NCBI RefSeq assembly: GCF_040529055.1
Contig: NZ_CP132342.1
Location: forward strand, 3,098,001 to 3,162,000
DNA length: 64,000 nucleotides
Direction of reading: 5' to 3'
Source of the DNA: Xanthomonas sontii
GTDB lineage: Bacteria > Pseudomonadota > Gammaproteobacteria > Xanthomonadales > Xanthomonadaceae
The notes under the pieces: model-generated
The model's input: only the letters and a program-made list of their open reading frames with translations
The model's database searches: none
Told to the model about the DNA's origin: nothing
Made by a program: the position numbers and the translations under genes
Part shown: piece by piece, positions 57,931 to 64,000 of the stretch
Layout: each line of letters starts with the position of its first letter
How positions within the stretch are numbered: the stretch's first letter is position 1

Positions 57931-60900
57931 CTAGTTGGGCGCCATGCCGACCGGACGGCCCAGGCCGGTGAGGCGCATCAAGTAACTCACAAGGTCATCG
58001 ATGTAGGTAAAAATCACGGGAATCACGATGAGGCTCAATAGCGTGGACGTCACAATGCCACCAATGACCGTGATCGCCATGGGGGCGCGAAAGCTTGAAC
58101 TGCTTCCGATACTTAACGCGGTTGGCAGCATTCCGGCCACCATCGCGATGCTGGTCATGATGATCGCGCGTGCGCGATATCTACAGGCGCTGATGAGTGA
58201 ATCGAAGCGAGACATGCCGTGATCGCGCCTGGCGAGGATGGTGTATTCCACCAAAAGGATGGAGTTCTTGCTGGCAATGCCCATCAGCATCAGGATACCG
58301 ATCAAGGCGGGCATCGAAAATGCGCTGTTGGTGAGCAGAAGCGCTGTGAAGGCCCCCCCGAACGACAAAGGTAAAGCCACGAGAATGGTGAGGGGATGCA
58401 AGAAATTTTTGAAAAGAAGCACCAGTACGAGATAAACACAAAGCAATCCCGCCAGCATCGAGATGCCAAAGCCAGAAAACAGTTCGTGCATCAGTTCGGC
58501 GTTTCCAGACTCGCCGATCATCACATTGGGCGGCAGTATCCTTACGGACGGCAAAGCATCGACTTGCTCCATGACATCGCCGAGCTGCAAACCATTGAGT
58601 TCGGCTGTGATCGTGACCTGGCGCATGCGATCGAGACGCTCGATGCGTGAAGGACCGCCGTCAATGCGCAAGTTGGCAACCACGCCTACCGGTATCTGTA
58701 TCTGGTTGTTGCCCCTGACCTTCAGCTGTGCAATCTGCTCGAGGTCTTGGCGCACGCCTTCCGGCAAACGTACACGGATAGGCACTTGGCGCTCTGGCAG
58801 ATTGAGCTTGGCGAGGCGGATGTCGTAATCGCCCGCCGTCGCAATGCGTAAAGTCTCACCGATCGTCGCGGCATTGACGCCGAGCTCGGCCGCTTTAACG
58901 AAATCCGGAGTGACCACCAGTTCTGGCTTGACCAGGCTGGAGCTGGAATTGACATTGCCGATGCCACGAATGCCGCGAATCTCGCGCACGATCGCCTGGG
59001 AAGTTCTCTCCAGCGCCGGACCGTCCTCGCTAAGCAAGGTCAGGTCAAGCATCTCGGCATTGCCACTATTGCCGACCGTGACGCGTGCGCCGGGCAAATC
59101 CACCAGTGCGGCGCGCAGCGCCTGGTCGACCTCGGTCTTTCTACGCGTACGCTGCTCGGCATTCCTCAGGTTGACGGTAAGGTCAGCCTGGCCGCTCGCG
59201 CTGACGACACTGAAGACACTTGCTACGTCCGGAACGCGTTGCATCAGGACACGCGCTCGCTCTGCCGAGAGGTGGGTCTGCTGGAGCGTGGCGCCCGGTG
59301 CAAGCTCCAGCGAAACTTTTGTTTGATTGGCGTTGCTCGGTGGTAGAAAGCCGGTCGGTAGCAGAGGAATCAAGCCCAACGAACCGACAAACAGCGCGAT
59401 GGCCAGAGCGACGGTGGTGCGACGGTGACTCAGACACCATGACACTAGCCCAAGATAGCGATTTGTGAGCGGTGTTGGCTTGTCCTCTTCCTTCGTCAGC
59501 GCTGGTTTGATCAGATATGCAGCCATCATTGGGGTCAGTAGGCGTGCAACCAACAATGACGAAAGCACTGCTGTGGCAGCAGTCCAGCCGAACTGCTTGA
59601 AATACTGGCCGACATAGCCTTGCATGAATGCAGTCGGCAAAAAAACTGCAACAAGGGCGAATGTGGTCGCCACAACGGCCAAGCCAATTTCCTCGGCAGC
59701 ATCCATGGCGGCACGATAAGGTGTCTTCCCCATGCGTAGATGACGAATCACATTCTCGATTTCGACGATCGCGTCGTCCACTAGAATGCCCACCACCAGC
59801 GACAGTGCCAGTAAGGTAATCATGTTCAAGGTAAAGCCTAGGGCGAGCATGGCGAAGAACGTGGGAATGATCGATAGCGGAAGCGCAACTGCCGCAACCA
59901 GCGTCGCCCGCCAATCACGCATGAACAGGCCTACCACCAATACAGAGAGAAGCGCTCCTTCGTAGATGAGCCGCATGGACTCGGCATAGTTCTTCTGGAT
60001 GCCAGAGATCGCGTCGAACGCTTCGGTCACGACAATGTGCTGCTCGCTCGCATTCAGTCGCGCTATTGCAGCACGCACTTCTGCAGCGACGTCCAATTCA
60101 CCGGCTCCCTTGCTGCGGGAAACCTCAAAGCCAACCACGGACTTCCCGTCAAGCAAGGCGATGGATTTGCGTTCGGCAGTGCTATCGCTGACTGTTGCAA
60201 TTTGCCGTAGTTGCACTTGGCGTCCATCAGGCAGGGTGATGGGCAACGCGGCGATGTCTGTCGCACTGCGGGCGGTGGCTAGGATACGTACACTCTGACG
60301 GCCGCCGCCAATGCCGGCTTTGCCGCCGGATGCCTCCTGTTGAACCAGCAGAAGGAGCTGCGAGACATCAGGGGCCGATACGTTGGCTGCGGTCATTCTT
60401 ACGGGGTCAAGCTCGACCAGCACCTCACGCTCGACTCCGCCAACACGCTGGACCCGGCCTACTCCAGGCAGGGCTAACAACTTCTTTGAAATCGTTTCGT
60501 CGACGAACCAGGAAAGATCGGATTCATTCAGATGATCGGAGGACACCGCATACGTCAAGATGGGGCGCCCGGTCGTGGTCGCCTTGCTGAATATCGGATC
60601 GTTGATTTCCGAGGGAAGGGTGGTCCTGATTTCATTGACTGCATCGCGCACATCGTTCATCGCTTCGCTGATGTCCTTTCCGAAGCGGAACTCGACATCC
60701 GTCACCACCACGCCGTCTTGGATCAATGTCGTAACATGGCGGATCTGCGAAACCGATGAGAGGGAGTGCTCGATTTTTCGCGCGACTTCATTTTCCAGTT
60801 GATTGGGCGAGGCGCCGGGAAGGCTGGTGGTGACCGTCACAATCGGGAAGTCAATGTCCGGATCTTGCTGTACCGTCAATTCGCGAAAGCTATAAAACCC

Positions 60901-60972
60901 GGCGACACCAAGAAGAATGAATAAAACAATTGCCGGAATAGGGTGTCGTATCGAATAGCTGGAGAGGTTCAC
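57931..60972 (-). CDS. RND efflux transporter permease
   Basis: A 1013-residue inner-membrane pump of the HAE-1-like RND family. It has the N-terminal helix SIRHPIPAIVLFILLGVAGF, two large periplasmic loops (PGASPNQLENEVARKIEHSLSS), twelve membrane helices and the proton-relay aspartate pair in LALSLVVGILVDDAIVEIENV; GILMLMGIASKNSILLVEY marks helix 10. It should expel drugs or lipophilic compounds with the adaptor encoded upstream; its start overlaps the adaptor stop by four bases. No outer-membrane factor gene is visible in the window. Codon use is less G/C-biased than elsewhere, suggesting transfer. Confidence 0.95.
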   Translation of the reverse strand: MNLSSYSIRHPIPAIVLFILLGVAGFYSFRELTVQQDPDIDFPIVTVTTSLPGASPNQLENEVARKIEHSLSSVSQIRHVTTLIQDGVVVTDVEFRFGKDISEAMNDVRDAVNEIRTTLPSEINDPIFSKATTTGRPILTYAVSSDHLNESDLSWFVDETISKKLLALPGVGRVQRVGGVEREVLVELDPVRMTAANVSAPDVSQLLLLVQQEASGGKAGIGGGRQSVRILATARSATDIAALPITLPDGRQVQLRQIATVSDSTAERKSIALLDGKSVVGFEVSRSKGAGELDVAAEVRAAIARLNASEQHIVVTEAFDAISGIQKNYAESMRLIYEGALLSVLVVGLFMRDWRATLVAAVALPLSIIPTFFAMLALGFTLNMITLLALSLVVGILVDDAIVEIENVIRHLRMGKTPYRAAMDAAEEIGLAVVATTFALVAVFLPTAFMQGYVGQYFKQFGWTAATAVLSSLLVARLLTPMMAAYLIKPALTKEEDKPTPLTNRYLGLVSWCLSHRRTTVALAIALFVGSLGLIPLLPTGFLPPSNANQTKVSLELAPGATLQQTHLSAERARVLMQRVPDVASVFSVVSASGQADLTVNLRNAEQRTRRKTEVDQALRAALVDLPGARVTVGNSGNAEMLDLTLLSEDGPALERTSQAIVREIRGIRGIGNVNSSSSLVKPELVVTPDFVKAAELGVNAATIGETLRIATAGDYDIRLAKLNLPERQVPIRVRLPEGVRQDLEQIAQLKVRGNNQIQIPVGVVANLRIDGGPSRIERLDRMRQVTITAELNGLQLGDVMEQVDALPSVRILPPNVMIGESGNAELMHELFSGFGISMLAGLLCVYLVLVLLFKNFLHPLTILVALPLSFGGAFTALLLTNSAFSMPALIGILMLMGIASKNSILLVEYTILARRDHGMSRFDSLISACRYRARAIIMTSIAMVAGMLPTALSIGSSSSFRAPMAITVIGGIVTSTLLSLIVIPVIFTYIDDLVSYLMRLTGLGRPVGMAPN

Positions 60973-62129
60973 GTCTTTTCCCCTCCGGATTTTGACAGCG
61001 CATGGTCCGTTTGCGAAGTGCTTTGCTTCGCTTGCAACACGCGTACGACGTCGCCATCAGCGAGAAATCCTGCGCCTTGTTCGACGAGGCGTGTCCCGGC
61101 ATGAAGTCCGCGGGTCACTTCTATGCGTTGGCCTGCACGGCGCCCGATGGTTACCGTTGTCTGCACGACCTTGTTGTTGCGTCCCAGGCAATAGACATAG
61201 CTCGCTCCGTCGCGAAAGACCACCGCGCTCTGCGGCACCGTCAATGCCTGGCTGTTGCCAAGTTCGAACCCGCCGCTCACGAACATGCCGGCTCTGATCA
61301 TGTCTGATCTAGGTAGATCGACGTAGATGAGTGCAGTGAACGTGCTCTGATCCACGGTAGGGGCTCTGGCTCTTACCGTCCCATCCAAGGTCGTACCGTC
61401 GGTGAGTTGCACATGCGCGGTCTGGCCGGGTTTGATGCGCGACATCATGTCGGCCGGAACTTCGGCGCGCCATTCAAGGCGAGCCTGACGGATCAGCTTG
61501 AACAATGGGTCGCCTTGCGAAACAACCGAACCTACCGTTGCGGCCCGCTCAGAAATGGCGCCGGCGTCGGGCGCGCGCAAGACTGTCTGGCGCAAGCGGA
61601 TGCGCTGACTTTCAAGGCGCGCCATCGCTTCCTGCAAGTTGGCGTTGGCACTGCGTTCTGCCGTGATGTATTGGTTTGCCTGCTGTGCGCTCATCAACTT
61701 GCTTTCGCTAAGTGTACGAGCGCGCACGGCATTGGCTCTGGCTTCCGCTGCGGCGGCGTTTTGAGCATCCACCACTGCCTCCTGCTGCGCATACTCCGCC
61801 GCAATACTGTCGCTTTGAAGTCGCGCGATGACATCGCCCTTGGCGACGATATCGCCGACGTTTGCCAAGACTTCAACGAGGCGTACGCCAGAAAGCTCGC
61901 TTCCGATAATTGTCTCCTGCCACGCGGCAACGGTGCCGTTGGCCTTTACGCTGACCGGCCATTGCTGCATCTCCGGAACGACCGTGCTGACGGTGAGGAC
62001 GGAGGGGGCAGCTTCGGTGGTCGTGTCTCCCTTTGGCGTCTGCTTGCCGCCGCGCATGGCCGTTAGGACGACCAACAGACCGATACCTAGCAGAGCGACA
62101 ACGGCGGCAATCCTTTTCTTGTTTTTCAT
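60969..62129 (-). CDS. RND periplasmic adaptor (HlyD/MFP family)
   Basis: A 386-residue membrane fusion protein: N-terminal anchor KRIAAVVALLGIGLLVVLTA after a Lys/Arg-rich start, the lipoyl half-motifs (VKANGTVAAWQETIIGSELSGVRLVEVLANVGDIVAKGDVIARL), a helical hairpin (YAQQEAVVDAQNAAAAEARANAVRA) and the matching second lipoyl half (VLRAPDAGAISERAATVGSVVSQGDPLFKLI). No lipobox cysteine is present, so it is anchored by its helix. Translationally coupled to the RND gene. Confidence 0.94.
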   Translation of the reverse strand: MKNKKRIAAVVALLGIGLLVVLTAMRGGKQTPKGDTTTEAAPSVLTVSTVVPEMQQWPVSVKANGTVAAWQETIIGSELSGVRLVEVLANVGDIVAKGDVIARLQSDSIAAEYAQQEAVVDAQNAAAAEARANAVRARTLSESKLMSAQQANQYITAERSANANLQEAMARLESQRIRLRQTVLRAPDAGAISERAATVGSVVSQGDPLFKLIRQARLEWRAEVPADMMSRIKPGQTAHVQLTDGTTLDGTVRARAPTVDQSTFTALIYVDLPRSDMIRAGMFVSGGFELGNSQALTVPQSAVVFRDGASYVYCLGRNNKVVQTTVTIGRRAGQRIEVTRGLHAGTRLVEQGAGFLADGDVVRVLQAKQSTSQTDHALSKSGGEKT

Positions 62130-62245
62130 CAGAAGTCCGTTCGGTTGCTTCGGTGATGCCGCGGCTGCTTGCGGTTGCCGTCAAGTGCGCACTTGTGGCC
62201 AGACGTACTTCGATCGGCCTGGAAAATTCGTTGGAGTCTTGTCGC

Positions 62246-62392
62246 TCACCGGTCCGCTCGGCTGGGCCGAACGGTGTCCGTGGCTGTCGGCGTGTCTGCC
62301 GAATAGGCTAGGAACAGACTGGCCGCTGCGACGAGAGTGGACGTAAGAAGCGCGAGCACTAGTGCATGCCGCAGTCGGGAGAGCCGGATCAT
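62246..62392 (-). CDS. 48-residue single-pass membrane protein
   Basis: ATG at 62392 reads MIRLSRLRHALVLALLTSTL and then VAAASLFLAYSADTPTAT, ending RPSRADR. It has positive residues, one long hydrophobic segment and a short polar tail, the look of a signal anchor or small exported peptide. It lies between the HAAS-domain gene and the adaptor gene, same direction, gaps of 60 and 116 bases. No strong Shine-Dalgarno is seen. No family recognised; it may be a small pump accessory peptide or a chance frame. Confidence 0.45.
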   Translation of the reverse strand: MIRLSRLRHALVLALLTSTLVAAASLFLAYSADTPTATDTVRPSRADR

Positions 62393-62452
62393 CGACAGGT
62401 TCCTTCAGTGATCATTGGCGGTGAATGGATGGCGTAGAGCGTGAGCGATGGC

Positions 62453-63181
62453 TCAAAGCTGAACTGCATCGGCAGTCCGTGCGCTGCGGGCGATTCTGAG
62501 ATTGGTGCGGGCGTAGCTTGCCAGCCAAAGAATGGCGCGACGGTCTAGGCGAATGCATAGGTTCCAGATGGGAATCGCGATCAGAACGTACAAGATGCCA
62601 AGCAAGGCACTTAAACAGCGTTCCGCCAAATCCGGCGCAGGTCGCCGCAAATCCGCTGTCGACTCGACGACGCGTAGGCCCGTGTGCACGATTTCCAGTT
62701 CGAGCCCGCGCTGCGGCATGTCTTGCCCCTCCATTGGTTGCTGCACTTCGATTGTAGGCGCAGTGGCGGCGCGGATCGCAATGCGGTCCACGCCGCTCAC
62801 TCCGCTGGAGACGAGTAGTATGCCGGTCAGATAAACGCTGATGGCGACCGTATGCAGTGCCATGCATAGCAGAGTCAAGACCGCTGCTGGTGCTCCGAGT
62901 GCCATGTTGAGTCCCGCGAGCCCGAAGATCGCGCGTAGCAGTCGAAAGAAGTTTCCGAGACTGCTACGTCGCCGAAAAGAATCCAGCCGCACCGTTGTGC
63001 GGTATTCGGCGGCCAGTTTCTCTGGATCCCCCAAGCCGATGGCGATTTCCGCCTCGTTACGGCCTTCGGCGAGTCCATCGCTGAAATGCTGAGAGACCTC
63101 CTCCAAAAATTCCTGCTGCATCTCCGAAGGAAGGCCTCGCAGGCCACGCCTCAGCGTGTTCAAATAGGCATCGCGCGTCAT
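62453..63181 (-). CDS. HAAS/DUF1700-domain membrane protein
   Basis: A 242-residue protein. The N-terminal HAAS domain (TRDAYLNTLRRGLRGLPSEMQQEFLEEVSQHFSDGLAEG, then IGLGDPEKLAAEYR; residues about 2-60) is followed by two hydrophobic regions (about 80-125 and 190-210) and a polar loop between them. HAAS proteins act as antagonists or sensors paired with PadR repressors in many bacteria. Its start overlaps the PadR stop as ATGA, confirming the pair. The loop may face the periplasm and sense envelope state. Confidence 0.88.
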   Translation of the reverse strand: MTRDAYLNTLRRGLRGLPSEMQQEFLEEVSQHFSDGLAEGRNEAEIAIGLGDPEKLAAEYRTTVRLDSFRRRSSLGNFFRLLRAIFGLAGLNMALGAPAAVLTLLCMALHTVAISVYLTGILLVSSGVSGVDRIAIRAATAPTIEVQQPMEGQDMPQRGLELEIVHTGLRVVESTADLRRPAPDLAERCLSALLGILYVLIAIPIWNLCIRLDRRAILWLASYARTNLRIARSARTADAVQL

Positions 63182-63504
63182 GTCCTGGTCTCCTCAAGAA
63201 GGCTGTTTACCGCACCGGAGAATTCGAGCCACTCTTTGCGCAAGCGATTCAACTCCTGCTCACCGGCGGCTGTCAGCTTGTAATACTTGCGAGCTGGACT
63301 ACCTGCCGCTTCGACAAGATATGTCGTCACGTAGTCGTCATTTTGCAGACGACGCATCAGCGGATAGATAGTGCCTTCGCTGATGTCGAGATGATTCGCC
63401 AACTGGGCCACGAGGTCGTAGGCGTAGTTGCTCTCGACCGCCAAAAGCGCGAGTACGCACATTTCCAACGCACCTTTCTTCAATTGCGAGTTCATGCTTG
63501 CCAC
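63178..63504 (-). CDS. PadR-family repressor
   Basis: A 108-residue winged-helix protein: NSQLKKGALEMCVLALLAVESNYAYDLVAQLANHLDISEGTIYPLMRRLQNDDYVTTYLVEA followed by GSPARKYYKLTAAGEQELNRLRKEW. It is the short PadR type with a C-terminal dimer helix. Start ATG at 63504, with MNSQLKK at 63495 as an alternative. It heads the operon PadR, HAAS protein, small peptide, adaptor, RND pump. Two tandem palindromes within its own promoter indicate autorepression and control of the pump. Confidence 0.93.
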   Translation of the reverse strand: MASMNSQLKKGALEMCVLALLAVESNYAYDLVAQLANHLDISEGTIYPLMRRLQNDDYVTTYLVEAAGSPARKYYKLTAAGEQELNRLRKEWLEFSGAVNSLLEETRT

Positions 63505-63540
63505 CCTGGCGCTTCCGGTTCAGAGCGAACTGGTGCAAGC

Positions 63541-63580
63541 AATGTATTGCAAGGTACCTTGCAATGCAAGGTACCTTGCA
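63541..63580 (-). promoter_or_regulatory. padR promoter with tandem palindromic operators
   Basis: On the minus strand TTGCAT (63569-63564), a 17-base spacer and TACATT (63546-63541) form a promoter. TTGCAAGGTACCTTGCAA (63547-63564) is a perfect 18-bp palindrome that fills the spacer, and TGCAAGGTACCTTGCA (63565-63580) is a second perfect copy directly abutting it and covering the -35. Binding at either site would block transcription. Confidence 0.75.
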
Positions 63581-63600
63581 TAAAACGGCAAGCTGGAGCG

Positions 63601-64000
63601 TTAGAATTTGATGAAATTCACGCTTTGTACGGTGTCGCCTGCCGAGTTTCCTTCAGCCATCCGGTCACTGGCCCGCTCGGGCGCTCCGAGGCCGCCGAGT
63701 CCGTAGGTTCGATCGATGACCCTCAAGCCGAACGATTTGTTGGCTTTCACGCGCAGTTCCACATCGATGCCTTCGGCGGGGAGCGCGTAGAGAATCAGTC
63801 CCCAACGATTGCTTGTCCTGACTCCAGCGTCTTTGCCGCCGACTCGTACCCCGAGCAGTTCCGCCCCTTCGGGAAATACCCTGATTTCCGGCGCGCGACG
63901 CAACGAACGGATTCGCAACTGCAACGTGCGAATGTCTCCGGCCACAGTATCGTGCAGCACGTCGATCGCTGGCGCGGGGAGGCCGAAGCTTGGCGCGGAG
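63601..64000 (-). CDS. probable M28-type metallopeptidase, C-terminal end
   Basis: Only the last 132 codons lie in the window; the frame is open at the window edge. The visible part (DVLHDTVAGDIRTLQLRIRS, APEIRVFPEGAELLGVRV, GLILYALPAEGIDVELRV, LRVIDRTYGLGGL) is a beta-rich end that matches the C-terminal domain of membrane-bound M28-like peptidases (the PPAEGIELTLELR and VVDRSYGLP pattern). The active site is outside the window, so this is a moderate assignment. It is separated from padR by 96 bases and read in the same direction. Confidence 0.6.
   Translation of the reverse strand, partial: SAPSFGLPAPAIDVLHDTVAGDIRTLQLRIRSLRRAPEIRVFPEGAELLGVRVGGKDAGVRTSNRWGLILYALPAEGIDVELRVKANKSFGLRVIDRTYGLGGLGAPERASDRMAEGNSAGDTVQSVNFIKF

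Overview
The window looks like one contiguous piece of a high-GC gammaproteobacterial chromosome, most likely Xanthomonas or a close relative in the Xanthomonadaceae. The reasons are the LOV histidine kinase with a GNNCRFLQ photosensor motif, the class III PHA synthase pair phaE-phaC, the GGGAATC-type and GCGGCTTCAGCCGC-type interspersed repeats, the ppsA/ppsR arrangement, and strong G/C third-position bias. That assignment is inference from gene content and style. No 16S rRNA gene is present.

Layout. Bases 1-3883: end of der, then molybdenum cofactor genes (mobA, moeA, a rhodanese-MoeB fusion). 3900-4620: four copies of a 188-bp tandem repeat. 4737-12181: a KefB/C-type antiporter, an alpha/beta hydrolase, a DUF1244 protein, folD, and the GMP-synthesis pair guaB and guaA, whose leaders are invaded by inverted GGGAATC repeats. 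12146-14726: arsenic locus (decayed arsC, arsH, divergent arsR, and two acetyltransferases of ArsN2 and ArsN1 type). 14727-20195: HxlR regulator, then dabB-dabA (inorganic carbon accumulation) with a divergent LysR gene. 20394-31564: accessory region with MarR plus FAD monooxygenase, hybrid sensor kinase, Rrf2 plus thioredoxin-reductase-like enzyme, a MASE1 membrane protein with an apparently dead kinase domain, AraC, VOC and SnoaL-like proteins.

31646-40388: housekeeping and metal genes (mntH divergent from mntR-tadA, orn, mscS-like, ppsA divergent from ppsR, a DUF1249 gene, a Nudix hydrolase). 40289-41100: 259-bp tandem repeats that duplicate the last codons of the Nudix gene. 41182-41343: a cluster of DnaA-box-like sites. 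41448-46310: 3-hydroxybutyrate dehydrogenase, a CDP-alcohol phosphatidyltransferase, phaE-phaC and small envelope genes. 46461-56658: FAD oxidase, LOV histidine kinase, tex, a very large hybrid kinase and its small receiver protein. 56793-57298: tRNA-Leu, tRNA-Glu and tRNA-Ala. 57300-64000: a visibly AT-richer block with a secreted protein, an RND pump plus adaptor, a small membrane protein, a HAAS-domain protein, a PadR repressor with an operator embedded in its promoter, and the tail of a probable M28-type peptidase.

How the genes fit together. guaB and guaA form the IMP-to-GMP path. mobA, moeA and the MoeB fusion serve molybdopterin. ppsR encodes the kinase/phosphorylase that controls the neighbouring ppsA product. 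mntR probably represses mntH through an 18-bp palindrome. phaE, phaC and the hydroxybutyrate dehydrogenase link PHA storage and turnover. dabA-dabB with LysR form a self-contained bicarbonate/CO2 uptake unit. Sensory genes are unusually dense: three kinases with receivers, one stand-alone receiver and one pseudokinase-like MASE1 protein. Many large antisense reading frames exist but are GC-driven shadows and are not annotated.
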